In this document: in pieces, positions 36,701 through 47,904 of the stretch
Layout: every line of letters starts with the position of its first letter
How positions within the stretch are numbered: position 1 is the stretch's first letter
Assembly (NCBI RefSeq): GCF_014529535.1
Contig: NC_050736.1
Span: 5,084,001-5,148,000, forward strand
From: Bradysia coprophila
Lineage: Eukaryota > Arthropoda > Insecta > Diptera > Sciaridae
Direction of reading: 5' to 3'
Length of the DNA: 64,000 bases
Position numbers and translations under genes: made by a program
The notes under the pieces: model-generated
Databases searched by the model: none
What the model was told of the DNA's origin: nothing
What the model saw: only the letters and a program-made list of their open reading frames with translations

Positions 36701-39657
36701 GTTTTCAAGCTCTGTTGATCGGTGGATTATGTATACTGTGTGTATGTATATAATCAGAACGAGCGAATCAATATTTGCTGTTAATTGTCATCACTATAAT
36801 TATCTGACATATACTTATTGGTAACTAGATATAATTAGATAAAATTTTCCCGTATTACATATGTGTTGAAAAGCTTACGCTGTAATTGTTTCGTCATTCG
36901 ACAAACACATATTGTTTGCTCAAATGAAATGTTTGTCTATGCAGACTTTTTCCTAGATTAATCTGCATTAATGAGCTTCGTATTGTTTATAAAATATTTT
37001 ATCTTAAAATAAAATTCGAATATAAACTGGGAGCAGTGTCAGTTTTCCGTGTTAATTATAACTGTCGCGTGACGATAGCCTTTTACAAATTTAATTAAAA
37101 TCAATTTCTTTATTGTTTGCTAAATATGTGAACGTCAAATGACGATATTATTAAATGTACAATGCAAACTTATTTTGCCCTTTATATAAAAGGGTAAAGA
37201 GCAAAATTTGAAAATTGAAATTCAGTAAATACAAGAAAACATGGTGAAGACGAAGACGGCAATCAATCCTAATAAATCATCATCATAATCAGAATTTTAG
37301 CACATAAAAATAGATTTACAACGTACATAAAAATAATAGAAACTTTTATGTCCTAGGCCTAAAATCCGGAGAAGCGCCACCTTCAACGCATTCAGAAATT
37401 TGATCTCAGACCTAACGTGCCCTATTATATAATAAATGGAATGTTCTCTGTCTTAGACTGTGGTTATATCTATTTGATAACTTCGCTGGAATTATAGAGA
37501 TGCGTCTAGACGTAACATAAATTATTTATTCAAATGGGACGAATACAACCGACTGTTATTAGTAAGTATAATATTCTTGTCAGATTTGACCTTGTTTTTG
37601 ATGTTATTTTATGCAACATTCTGAACAACAATTAAGCAATTTTTTATTGCAAAAACAAAGAATCGACAACAAGTTTGTTTTGCAGTTGTTCTTTTTCTTT
37701 TCCACATAACAACAGTGCAAATACACTTCTGATATGTAATTGGTGTCTTATCGAACGAAAATAATAATTGAAAAGTGATATAAATCCGTTGTATCTGAAA
37801 TATTTATCGTGATAATTGCATAAAGAGGTAATTGACGAGATTAATAGCCACTTTAAGATAATTGCTTTTGGAATGAAGATTTGTAGAATACCAATTAGTG
37901 CAAATATGCGAGAAAAAAGGTTTTTATTCAAAAACGTGAGGTAAAGTCAACTTTACCTCAAGTTTTTGAATAAAATACCTTACGCGTCAATGGGGTAAAT
38001 GATGGAAATGGTATTTCACACAAATTTCAAAAACGTGAGGTGAAGTTAACTTTACTGCGCTGATACAAAACTTTACTAATATTAGGCTCTGGTTCAAAGT
38101 GTATCAACCGGATAATTTTGTCTAACCCTTAAAGCAAGTGTGATCGCTTTAATGTATCATTTCTTTGATTAATACTTTTAAACAGTTTGATTTTAACATT
38201 GAATACGAAATTAGGAACTCATTAGAATCAAATTGTAATTATTACATGCACCAGGCTGTTATTATTTACCTTTAATTTTATTTTACGTTTACAGAACTCT
38301 GTTTAAAAAAACCTTACAATTCACAACATTGAAATTGCATGATATCAAGCTCATTGGTTATTACTTGCTGCATATATGATTGCAAGTGTACGTATACAGT
38401 ACTACAATATATAACGAGCTTTCACACACAATTATCGAATTTTAGCTCGTAAAACACTCATACTTCACATTAGTGCCGCCTAAAGGTCTGACTATGGGAA
38501 GTGGGTTTTATTTTCATACAAAAAAAATCTTGCATTACAACAGAATAAAAAGGCGACTATGAAATGAATATGAGTAGAAGTTATAATGCCTCCAGATCGT
38601 TGAACAAGATACTGCCTTTTAACAATATATGTAACGAATAACTCGATATAACTTTGAAATTATTGAAAGGGTGAAATAATAGGGAAAAAATCGTTCAACA
38701 TCGGGTAGTCGGATACTATAGTTGATGATAGCGAAACGTTTTCTGTTGAAATTATTTTTTGTCTGTGGAAGTAATTACATGTTTCTGAGATACCAAGTCA
38801 TAGTTGAAATATTTAGTTGTGCAAAATGTGAATTTCTTTTCCTTCAGTTTCCTATTTTGCTTCAAAGTTTTTATCAATGAAATATTTTCTTTTTCATAAA
38901 AGTCAATAAAAAAGCATGCTAACGAGTTACTCATGTATATACACACCAATACGTGTGTTAAATAAATATGGGTTTAACATTAGAGTGTACACTATTCAAC
39001 ATATAAATAGTTTTAGGGTTTTTATTAACTCGTCTAACTCGATGGGAGTGTTTTACAAAGCAAGAAAATTTTATTTGTTGATTAATCAAATTCGAAATGT
39101 GTTCGTTCAACTGAGAAATCATTTATCTAATCAACTCTTTATAACAAGTAGAATCGTAGTCACCAAAAGCGATCGTTTAAATTGAAATAAAATAAAAAAG
39201 GAAAGAAAGATAAACAACTTGGCTATTTTTATTGATGTTAAATTCGGTCGAAAAGAACTGTGACAATCAACGGTGGGTGTGATTTTTTTTTGTGACTCGT
39301 CTTTCCATATTAATTTTCTCAATATTTGGTAATTAATAAAAGATTAGCATCGGTCGTATACATTTTTGTATGAAAATGTCAGACGATTATTCTTATCATG
39401 GAAGGCACGGACAAGGCTACAACTAATTTTTTTTGCAAATTTTTTAGAATCATAAAAAAAGTGGAATGAATTAATTAAATTTACCTTGGTCTGCTAGCCA
39501 TATAATATTGTCCGCCAAATATGACCAGCATATAGGCACCGCAGTAATAGAAAACCCATGTCCAATTTTTCACCATCCACATGCGAGTCTCCTGATGTAT
39601 GAACTCATTTTCAAAATCAAAGACATACGAATAGTTTGGTGTTACTTCCACATTCAT
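21753..39657 (-). CDS. Baldspot: Elongation of very long chain fatty acids protein, ELOVL6/Baldspot type
   Basis: ELO-family condensing enzyme of the ER membrane. It catalyses the first, rate-limiting step of fatty acid elongation with malonyl-CoA, and the family member Baldspot acts on saturated/monounsaturated C12-16 acyl chains. Three exons, 39485-39657, 29578-29715 and 21753-22305, give 287 aa with phases 2/2 matching. The ATG is at 39657, followed by MNVEVTPNYSYVFDFE. The diagnostic histidine box HWYHH is at residues 144-148, preceded by KLPELGDTIFIVLRK. Further landmarks are the ER-luminal/cytosolic blocks NTALAMFSIMGA and SARWFIVMNYFVHSIMYSYY. The C terminus KLKAQ resembles the family's ER-retrieval tail. 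Introns of 9.8 and 7.3 kb are unusually large for this window and full of repeats. Confidence 0.97.
22380..22962. mobile_element. MITE copy C, split by a second MITE (nested pair)
   Basis: The outer element is the CACTTCAAGC family on the minus strand. One end, TCAACGCACTTCAAGCAAAAG, is at about 22380, and TTTTTTACAGTG follows at about 22460. The other end, CTACTCATGCTTGAA, lies beyond 22936. Compared with copy B, it is interrupted after TTTCAG by about 425 bp with its own inverted ends. It is in ELOVL intron 2, 75 bp from exon 3. Confidence 0.75.
22501..22929. mobile_element. Inner MITE, same family as the CWC15 intron element
   Basis: The ends are GAGGGGGATTCTTTTGAAAAA and, mirrored, TTTTTTTTAAAGAATCCCTC. 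Next to them are mirrored TATCGAAATCG(A/G)ACGCATTTTCTA blocks. AGAA flanks both sides, a possible 4-bp duplication. The interior has two divergent copies of the ATTACCTTTC(A/T)AATGA..ACTCCACACAACC phrase, also found near 10.97 kb. Confidence 0.75.
23680..23703. repeat. Short CAT microsatellite
   Basis: A run of ATC/CAT trinucleotides inside ELOVL intron 2. Non-coding and short. Confidence 0.6.
24499..24789. mobile_element. 291-bp hAT-like MITE
   Basis: The ends CAGGGACTATTTT and AAAATAGTCCCTG are inverted, with mirrored AAACATTTTC / GAAAATGTTTTCC inside. The flanks are CAAACACC (24491-24498) and CAAAAACC (24790-24797), an 8-bp duplication with one mismatch, as expected for hAT elements. The apparent 106-aa frame inside it is not a gene. 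It lies in ELOVL intron 2. Confidence 0.82.
26821..27566 (+). CDS. Uncharacterised two-exon reading frame nested in ELOVL intron 2 (opposite strand)
   Basis: I do not recognise this family. Exon 1 runs from ATG 26821 to about 27027 (donor CGT|GTAAAC). Exon 2 runs from about 27138 (acceptor AAAAAAG|TCC) to the TGA at 27564-27566. Both junctions are phase 0, giving about 212 aa. Exon 2 is open for over 140 codons, long for such AT-rich DNA, with balanced composition (for example YYVVDGSPSSVIDNAD and ADIVAVFDRLKHKMFVTNRM). It has no transmembrane segment or signal peptide. Exon 1 holds a basic patch FRFKKKTS. The acceptor lacks a good pyrimidine tract, so splicing is uncertain. It could be a young gene, a fast-evolving lineage gene, or a decayed remnant. 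Confidence 0.4.
30265..30600. repeat. Inverted repeat around TAAATTTTCGGTAAATA
   Basis: GTAAATTTTCGGTAAATA at about 30274 is mirrored by TATTTACCGAAAATTTAC at about 30572, with ACAGGT also mirrored beside it. A partial internal copy, TTTACCGAAAATTTT, is at about 30400. The 94-codon frame between the arms has no family resemblance. Probably a MITE in ELOVL intron 1. Confidence 0.6.
30694..30980. mobile_element. MITE with GCACCAGCTGAATATCACC arms
   Basis: The left arm, ACAATTG(T)TAAAAGTTTCCTA..GAGCACCAGCTGAATATC, is mirrored at the right by GATATTCAGCTGGTGCTC..TAAGAAACTTTTAGCAATTGT. Arms are about 70-80 bp. There is no coding capacity. In ELOVL intron 1. Confidence 0.82.
31060..31134. repeat. 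Short inverted repeat
   Basis: CAACATTCATAACGTTGACC is mirrored by GGTCAAAGTTATGAATGTTG, about 35 bases apart, next to the preceding MITE. Possibly a separate short fold-back. Confidence 0.6.
33470..33705 (-). pseudogene. 3' fragment of a non-LTR retrotransposon (reverse transcriptase C-terminus)
   Basis: The translation reads VTRMNDDRVGKKVLVNRI then GTRPRGRPKKRWIDSVESDL. This resembles the region after the reverse transcriptase domain of RTE/jockey-type elements, where a G(H)VxRM..R and RPRGRPKxRWxD motif is widespread. Only about 70 residues remain, without the catalytic core and without an upstream frame. It is a truncated dead copy in ELOVL intron 1. The exact clade cannot be settled from this piece. 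Confidence 0.7.
36066..36631. mobile_element. 566-bp near-perfect palindrome (MITE)
   Basis: The ends are CACGGTGGGGCTGAACC and GGTTCAGCCCCACCGTG. The arms of about 260-280 bp stay highly similar throughout (GTTTGGGTGGGAAGGGCCCTAACGAGGG, GTGTATCTCGGC, GAAATTGGTGCCAAAATGTA and their mirrors). The centre contains CCAGACAACTCG / CGACTTGTCTGG. GAAG flanks both sides, a possible 4-bp duplication. It shares arm sequence with the element at 7.06-7.43 kb. In ELOVL intron 1. Confidence 0.9.
37932..38062. repeat. Hairpin with a direct copy
   Basis: AAAACGTGAGGTAAAGT and ACTTTACCTCAAGTTTTTG form a hairpin at 37932-37968. About 90 bases on, AAAACGTGAGGTGAAGTTAAC recurs. A small repeat remnant in ELOVL intron 1. 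Confidence 0.6.
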
Positions 39658-41301
39658 TTTTGTATGGCCGAAAAAGAAACACACAATTTCGATTATTCAA
39701 AATTCAAGATTATTCTATCAACACCACCGCAAATTGTCGGATATTTATTTTACTTTTTCGCTTCGCAGAAAAAAAAGTGTAATTTTGCTATATATTATAC
39801 ACCACACCACGCGATTTTAGGAACAATAGTAAAAAAAAGTGATGAATTCACATATAGGTTTATATGTTATAACAAAACTGAATTATGTCACCGCACTCAA
39901 TCTCTTATGTTGGTCTCTTCTATTTTTTTTTAAATAATAAAAAAATTACAAAACTGGAATAATATATAATCCACTTCTGTATGAGAAGAAAATGTGTGCC
40001 AAATGTCAGCACCGGTGTTGTAGCGACCAGGTTATTTTCACCGTAAACCGAATGTCTTCATGAATGGACGTTGTCTGAATATAAACTTTATGAAACTAAA
40101 CGGGTAAACCTCTCGCGAAAAATGTTAAATATATTTATTTTTTCTTAGCTTTTCTACATTCGTACCCATTTATAAGTGTTGGATCAGTGAGCTGACAGCT
40201 ATATTGAATGGGTATGCATACTATGGTCACCACTACACAAATGCTTATAATAAATGCTCACACACTTATGCGCCGTTGAGAGAAGAAACGAATCGAGGCC
40301 GTAGTTTACGCTAAGCAAATCATTTTATTACTGTAGTTCATTTCTACCAACAAGGGTTTTTTTAGTTCGCAATATAATCGAGATTTTTTAGAATTTTAAG
40401 AGTCATCGATGTTCTCAGACAATAAGGTGTTTCCAGGTTATGATATTTTGGCGCCAAATTTGAAAATCCCTTAGTGAATTGAAATTTTGTGCCGAAACAT
40501 CATATGATTAGAGTTCCGAAGACTAGTTAATTACAACTTGCCATATTGTACTTGTATATTTTCATATGAAGTTTTGACATATCCCCCAAGGCAAATTACT
40601 ATAACTTGTCCGAATATATTTTCTTCTCTTTCATCATAACAGTCTATACTAATCACTTAATAGGTTTGGTCCAAGATCATCTCGAAATGTCAAATTTCAA
40701 CCAAAGGTTATGTTTAGGTTATGTTCATCTCTGTGGATGAAATCGTTGTCGTTCGCGTTGTCAAAGTTCCAGTTTACAGTTATTTGGAGCAGAATTTATT
40801 GACTGGGAGCGTAGATGACTTGCAAAACTCTGATAAATTTAAAATTGTATTTTCTAAATGCGAACAAACTGTCCACAGTCCATAGAGTAACGGGTATGCC
40901 GCTTTTGTGACCTTACTTGTTGGGTGTAATTAGTCTGGTATACCAGGCTAGTTCCAGTTTAATTCGTCCCATTTCGTTTTCTACAGAGATTTCGTTGAAA
41001 CGTTATGAAAGTTAAGACGTCGGTTTTGCCATCTCGGGACCGAGGCCTATCTAGATCTATGTATATAAATGATTACTGAGGTCCGATTTCGTCGAGGCCA
41101 ATTTCCAAAGAATCCCTTTAATTGTTAATTTCATTTAATCAATAAATAATTTTAGAATGTACAGTGCATACAATGTAGTTATATACAACATAATACTCTA
41201 AAAGAAAAAAAACTTTTATCTATAAACGATACATACAAGTAATTAGCATTTAAAAGTAATTTTATTATATTTATTTAATCAGTTTTTCGAATGAGGCTTA
41301 G
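39658..41301. other. Intergenic between divergent ELOVL and secreted-protein genes
   Basis: It contains the 5' region of ELOVL and the upstream region of the secreted-protein gene. No other gene, structured repeat or RNA gene that I can support. Confidence 0.5.
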
Positions 41302-41307
41302 TATAAA
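41302..41307 (+). promoter_or_regulatory. TATA box of the secreted-protein gene
   Basis: TATAAA 57 bases upstream of the ATG at 41364. With a start about 25-30 bases downstream, it leaves a short 5' leader. TATA promoters are common for tissue-specific secreted proteins. Confidence 0.55.
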
Positions 41308-41363
41308 GACGTAAAAAATGCAGTCATGTTAAACAAACATACTGTGACTCTCAACGAATTACC

Positions 41364-42112
41364 ATGAGGTGCTACAGTTGGATTATATTTTTGCTTCTGA
41401 TTATCATCGAAAACTTACTTGCCGCTAAAAGTAACACGTTTATGGATGCAGTCGAAAAATTCTTTGGCGCCAGAAATAACAAATGTGAAAGTAACAATTA
41501 TAAAAACGATCCTGCCATTTATCCGGTAAAAATTAATATTTTTGAGTAAAATAGAATTTTGATTATATTTGATTCCAATGTAAAGCAACTGAATGGATAT
41601 TTGTACAACTTGTACACATCGGTCGCTTTCGCTGGTAACGAAATCTTCAAGGTTGATCCAAAAGGAAACGACAAACTTTTTGTTAGAACAACAGACGAGT
41701 AAGTAAGGCATATTATTTGAGACGGTTTCTACCTTCAGGACATCGTTAACGTATCGTTTAATTTTTTCACATTTACTCTACCAGCGGTAAATGTTGCAGA
41801 ACATTAAATTTTATGTTAAGCAAGGAGTATGCCACGTACAATATTACAAGTGGAGCAGATTGTCCAACGAAACTCGTTGACAACTCAGCCCGTCTAAAAG
41901 TAATAGTCTCAAATAAAGACACCGATGGTTCGTGTTGCATCATTATGTGGAATTGTCGTAAATCACGAGAGGGTGTTCATGCCTTTTGCGATAAACGTGA
42001 AGTATCTGAAGAGCAAAGTAAATGGATTCGTAAACAATTCGACAAGTTGGATTTGACAGCACTACAAGTCAAACAGACTGCCGATTACAATGGAGGAAAA
42101 TGTTTTCAATAA
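41364..42112 (+). CDS. Secreted cysteine-rich protein, family unknown
   Basis: Three exons, 41364-41525, 41586-41698 and 41785-42112, give 200 aa; junction phases 0 and 2 match, and the introns are short (60 and 86 bp). Residues 1-21 are a clear signal peptide (MRCYSWIIFLLLIIIENLLA). The mature part holds nine cysteines, with one at 41 and CC pairs at KCCRT (95-96) and GSCCI. The others are in ADCP, WNCRK, FCDKR and GGKCF at the C terminus. An odd number would leave one free or allow a dimer. A Lys/Gln-rich helix precedes the tail. No enzyme motif is seen. Consistent with a salivary, haemolymph or immune secreted product, but the function is unknown. A TATA box lies upstream and AATAAA at 42163. 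Confidence 0.85.
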
Positions 42113-42162
42113 TGACCGTTCTTATGATCAGAGTTTTGTCATGAGTTTTCAATCGATTTTTA

Positions 42163-42168
42163 AATAAA
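42163..42168 (+). promoter_or_regulatory. Poly(A) signal of the secreted-protein gene
   Basis: AATAAA about 50 bases past the TAA stop, giving a compact transcript. Confidence 0.6.
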
Positions 42169-42931
42169 AATTGAGTATTCAAGCAACGATTCTTGGTTCA
42201 TTTGACTGTAGGCCTATAAAAAAACGTTCCCCACTGTTCAATATATGTAGCGCCTGCATTAACGCACTCTTGATTTATCCTTTTAATGATATAAATATTT
42301 CGACGACAAATATATACTGACAACATTAATATCGCTGCTTTCAATTGATATAGCTCCGCCACGGAATTCGTAATCTGTATAGGTCTGTGTGCGCAAGAGC
42401 ATCTCTGGTTGTGTTAGTTAGCGGTTGAAAAACATGTGATGTTCAATCAGATTTTAATTGATAATGGAATTGCTAAATTATACTAATAGTAAATTCAGCC
42501 TAGATGTATACTCTTGGAAATGATTTAAGTATCCACTTCAAACTATATAGAGATATAGAAGTGGCTCAATAACATTGTTTTTATCTGAAGTTTATGTAAA
42601 TTTGTAACTTTTATCAATTATTGACGAAAGTTTATGTGATGGAGATGCCACCCAAGAAAAAGTATAGAAACACTGTAAATTCTCTATAAAATTCCCCATT
42701 CATTTAAATAAGTACAAGAAGCCGTACAAATACACTATACCTCATTCTCGCCTATTGACGACAGCGTCGACTAAGAAATAAGCGCTGTCTCAGACAGCCT
42801 GTCTGATGTAGCTGTATACAGCAAATTGCATGTTAAATCTAATGAAGTACAAGATTTGTCGGAAAAGATTTATAAGAAACAGATTTGACTAAATTTGATA
42901 AGTGTTTGCTATTAACGTTAACATGAAGCAA

Positions 42932-43246
42932 CACTGATAAAAAAATTTACGTCCAGTATGTATGAAATGGCTGGCAGACAGCTTCATTTCTGCCTTACGT
43001 CAGATATGTATATTCCAACGTCTGACATGTATATCCAACGTCTGACATGTATATCGTACATGTCCGACGTATAGTCATACGTACTGCTCGTGACTATTCT
43101 TGTCACTCGTATGTTTGTACGTCGAACATGTACGATATACTTGCCAGACGTTGGAATATACATATCCGAAGTAAGGCAGAAATGAAGCTGTCTGCCAGCC
43201 ATTTCATACATACTGGATGTATGTTTAAGAATTTTTTTTATCAGTG
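42932..43246. mobile_element. 315-bp MITE with CACTGATAAAAAAA ends
   Basis: The left arm, CACTGATAAAAAAATT..CCAGTATGTATGAAATGG, and GCTGGCAGACAGCTTCATTT are mirrored at the right. The interior repeats (C)AACGTCTGACATGTATAT twice and mirrors it with ACATGTACGATATAC. There is no coding capacity; overlapping frames on both strands are by-products of the palindrome. Confidence 0.85.
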
Positions 43247-46200
43247 AATGCATGACCTGTTCCGCGAATAGAGGAAACCAAAATAGCTCGCAATCTATTG
43301 GACTTAGGAAAGGGATAATCTTGTTCTTGCAAGGTGTGCATTTAGTAAGTCATAATTTGTAAGCTTCAAATCGAGACTTGTAAGCTTCCGAAAATAGTAA
43401 ACTTTTTGATTCGTTGGCAGGATCATAGGATTGATGTCTCGTTTATATTAGCGCAAAATGCAGTCTTGTTATTGTAATTGGAACACTGGGTTGTTTTAAC
43501 AAATGTCTACGCATGCCATTACAAGCATTAGAATGTGATACCATTTCGCCAATCTGCAGTAGAACGTTTTGAACGTTTAAACAAAGTTTTCCAATAAACA
43601 CCCAGAACTTTACTTTTGTTTTAAACTTTGAATAAAATTCTGATATGTCTCCATGCACCGGTAGGGTGTGTCGATTTCAATTTTTTTTTTAGTCATTCCT
43701 GGTTCCGCCCTACCGCGATTCACCCTCACACTAGCAATAATAATCAGCAATTTTTATTTATAAGTCAATATAAGCTTGCACCGTTATTTTTTTTACAAAT
43801 TTTCGAGCTACACGAGATACTTGGATTATGGGTCCGAACCAAAAAAAATCTACAGATGCTTTTGCAGAGTTTTCACTCTGTACGGCATCTAGAGGGTCTA
43901 CTAGAACATTCAAAAATTAAAAAAAAGTTAAAAAAATGTTTTACTGTCATTTTGGTGTAGCACCAAGTTTCACCGAGGTGGAATTTTCAAGAATTTTGTA
44001 TGTGAAAAAATCTTCTCTTCTGGGTAAATTTTATTCAAGCTATTGTTGTGATAGCTCATTTTGTAGGGTTTTCAATAGCGAATCTACCAAGCGTACACTT
44101 TCGATAGGTAAATCTAAAAATTTATTGGTTTCGCTGTTGGAAGGCTCAAAAACGGGGCATTACATGACTGCTTGATATTTATACCTAAATCTGGTTTTTT
44201 ATGAAAAGAAAGTTGCGAGGTAAAATGTACTTGTCGCAATGGAATACCCTATGATTCATTTGAAACAGATATTGCGAAGCGCAATGCATGGTTTACAGTC
44301 TGCGCATACTTGTTGTACGTAACTAAAAATTTGAAGTTCTATTATTCAACCATGAATCTCCGTTGAGATTTTCAGACAGTTCTTGAAAGAAAAAAAAAAT
44401 TCTTTGGAAAATGCCCTATTTTAAAAATAATCAAAGATGCACTTCCATCCAGCGGTCATATATCTGCGGTCATTCACTTATAAAAAATCTATGAATTTAA
44501 GTAAACGTAATTGGCGATATCGTAATACAGGTATGATAGAGCATCGTTATCAATTGTACACTTTTTGGGCAGGTACACAAATTAATCAAAGCGGGATCTA
44601 ATATAATTCGTTTTGCAGTTTTAAGCATACATAATAACTAAACGAAACTCAATCAAATGGTTCTAATTCCAAAGTATGTAACTATTTCTGAGTTACACCT
44701 TTGCTCTTTGCGAAATAGGTCGCAGATATGCGAAGTATATTTTCGCAAAAACCCCGTTCGAATCGCTCGGTAAGAAGAAGTAATCCCAACTTTTACTTTG
44801 TGCACTTTACCACCTTTGATCTAGAATTAAATAAGGATTATTGCTTCTTTGCCTCTGCCAAGCCTTAATTATGTCGGTCTTAAAAGTGTTCGCTGTTGGC
44901 TCTCGTATCATTTACGAAACAATAAATTCTGTGTAGAAATCTACAGAAATACGCACCTTATCTTATCTCGCAATTTATCGCTCTGTATTTTTATTTAAAA
45001 TTTGTGTTGAATTTGTTCTTGATTGATATATAATTGACTTCTATTGAAATGTATCTCCAGTGTTTAGTGAGATACCGCGTATTCAATGACGGTGAAATTT
45101 GCTGATCGATTGTTCTTAAATAATTGCTAGAATTTTTGAATACGTGGAGAGGATAACAGGAAAATAGGACACTTCTGTGACCAGCTTTGGTGAGTTTTGA
45201 ATAATAAATGTAAACAAAATTCCTTTGAGGTTCTTCGATTAGCTATCTTTACTAAAATAGTGTGTAGTGATTGGACAGTGATATCCGCTCCAAAGTTCAA
45301 AATTTGTCAAATTTTATGATGTTTACAAATAGAAGCCATAAAATGTTAACGATGGGAGTTATCATACAAGACTTTATGACCCCTTCAAAGGAAGTGAAGT
45401 GATTCATCGCCTCTATAAGAGAAACGTGTTTATTCACATACACACAATTATTTTGAACAATTTGAGTGTCAGAATTTGGTTATAATTTTTACTAAACATA
45501 TTACCATTGTTCGAATGTCTAGACAGCTCGAAAGCCTATAAAAACTTGTGAGATTGATTAAACGATTATTGATTAGCCATGAACAATTAATTGATTGAAA
45601 GGGTCTGATATGTGAAGTACCACCAATCGAGACATAATATAATAAAATGCACGGAGTCCAAACGCGACTCAAATGAAATAATTTAAAATTTGTTCCAAAC
45701 CATTTTGGTCTGCATTGTAATATCAAAGACTTACCTTAGATATTTTTGCGGCAAAATGAAAGATTTATTGCACACACTTGACTTGCTATGTGAACGTGTA
45801 GTATTTAAGCCATCTATATCATATACCATTATAGACCATATGAATCCAAATGTGGAAGCTATGTATATATACTACATTTAAAGGTGTCAATTGATTATCC
45901 ATCCTATTTAACCGGTAAATTACCCTAGGAAGATGTAAAAAGAGATGACTGTCGGTGGTAAACATAAACGATTCGTAATAGTTCCAGAGACTGTTAATAA
46001 CAATGCGTCAATAGTGTTATAAAATCTAGCGATGAGGTAAGCGGTAATGACTTTATCAAATTCGGTTGCTTATTCTTGACGTAGAACTTAATTATGTTGA
46101 TAAGACGTTCGCTATAAAACACGCATTGTTACTTTGATAACACGAAATTGCCATAGAATTTTTGATTTAACTTTGATTCATTCCCAACTGTTTGAATGTA

Positions 46201-46261
46201 ATTTATTGAATAATATTTCAGTATCACAGACGGCAAGTGATTAAACCATCAAGAGAGTAAA
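43247..46261. other. Intergenic, 5' side of the G alpha gene
   Basis: About 3 kb without a recognisable gene. Frames at 43.6-44.2 kb are Phe/Ser/Leu-rich and lack splice or start context. A pyrimidine-rich acceptor-like site (ATATTTCAG at about 46221) just before the G alpha start may end a 5'-UTR intron. Confidence 0.45.
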
Positions 46262-47904
46262 ATGTTGGGCTGCATAAAACCTCGAAATGAAGAAAGCGTG
46301 AGATCTAAACAACTCGATAAAGAGCTACAAATCGTGCATCGTCAGTTCGAAAAAGCTATCAAAATTCTATTATTGGGTACAGCAGAATCGGGAAAAACTA
46401 CAATACTCCAACAGGTAATCAATACAAAATATTGTGCATCATTGTATATGGCTGTTCTAAGATTTGAAAGTGTCTCTCATCTTTCTTACTTGTAAATTGA
46501 GCCTGAATGTTTGTATGTACAACGTACATTGAATGAGTTTTTGCTTTAGAATGTCAATAACCTCACGCTTCATTGTAATAATTTCTTTAACGAACATCGA
46601 TTAATTTCCATTTATCAGATGAAGATTCTACACATCAATGGGTTCACCAGAGAGTGAGTAATAAAGCCTCTTTGTATATCTTTGGCAATTAATTATTATT
46701 CAATATATGTCATAGGGACATAATCCATAAAACCAAGGAAATACGACAAAATATACACGAGTCCATATATGAACTAGTTGTACAAATGCAAAAGTTACAA
46801 ATTCCATACGACACTACACAAAGTCGAAAGAGTGGAGAATGGATCGTGAATTTCGGCAAACACTCTCCAGATCATTTTGTCGATGTAAGTCGTGTACAAC
46901 TCAAATTATCAAAGGACATATTTTTTGAGACAAATAATTTTGAACTTTTAAGGAATACACTGACAATGTTGTGACCTTATGGAACGATAATGGAATACGG
47001 GAGTGTTACAGAAGATCTAACGAATTTTATTTAATTGATAGCGCAAAATAGTAAGTTGAAAGTCATCGAAAGGTTTACTTTTGTATAATGTCAGAAATTA
47101 TAGTTTCCTCGATAAACTAGAATTGGTAGCCCACTCAGACTACATACCAACCACTGATGATATTTTACATAGCAGAAAAATGACAACTGGAATCAATCAA
47201 ATTTCATTTTCGGTAAAAATACCGAAAAGTATGGGCGGTGGCTCGCAAGAGTTCCGGATGTTCGATGTGGTAGGGACATAAAAAATTCCAATCGCTTTAA
47301 ATATTCTCATGTCGATATTTCCATAGGGTGGTCAACGTGATCAGCGAAACAAGTGGCTGCAAGTGTTTGAAGGAATTCAGGCCGTTCTATTTCTGATTTC
47401 ATGCAGTGACTTCGATCAAACACTTCGAGAGGATCCAACGCAAAATCGGCTAAAAGAAGCATTGGAACTGTTCAGTGGCGTCTGGCACAATCGCTTCCTA
47501 TCGTCGTCCGGAATTATTGTCTTCCTCAACAAGCAAGATATTATGGAAATGAAAATCCGCAACGGTACGAGAATGGAGGATTACTATCCGGACTTTAAGG
47601 ACTTTAAAATATCAGCTAATGAGGGAAACGTTTTCGATGAATGCGATCGATTAAGACTGTTTATCAAACATAAGTTGATTGTAAGTTTTTCTAGTGAAGT
47701 TGTGCAAGTATGGATGACAACTCATGGTCTATTTTCTAGAATGTAACTCAACAACCAGCTAGACGATTATCTCGAGCCCATACTCAGCGGGAGTGCTATT
47801 ATCATTTCACTGTGGCTACAGATACAACCAATATTCGGAAAGTGTTCAATGATGTACATAATATGATTTTAACCGATAATCTAACGTCTGTGGGTCTGAT
47901 TTGA
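46262..47904 (+). CDS. Galphaf: Heterotrimeric G-protein alpha subunit, divergent (Galpha-f-like)
   Basis: GTP-switch subunit coupling seven-helix receptors to effectors at the plasma membrane. Seven exons (46262-46414, 46619-46653, 46716-46884, 46953-47050, 47104-47269, 47327-47680, 47740-47904) give 379 aa with every phase matching. P-loop is GTAESGKTT (39-47; usual GAGESGKST). Switch I arginine is in SRKMTTGI (Arg176). Switch II is DVGGQRDQRNKW with Gln210, NKQD is 275-278, and G5 is TVATDT (349-354) where family members have TCAxDT. Cys4 could be palmitoylated, and there is no Gly2 for myristoylation. The hinge before switch II holds an extra Gly-rich KSMGGGSQEF. Catalytic Arg and Gln are kept, so GTPase function is likely. 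Assignment to the dipteran f class rests on divergence and Gs-like spacing and is less certain than G alpha itself. Confidence 0.93.

Noticed and set aside
43047-43253. Overlapping frames on both strands with repeated YIVHVRR-like words
   Set aside because: They arise from the internal repeats of the 42.93-43.25 kb MITE palindrome.
46262-46495. Reading exon 1 of the G alpha gene as a separate 77-aa protein
   Set aside because: The frame runs through a donor at 46415; splicing restores the continuous G alpha domain.
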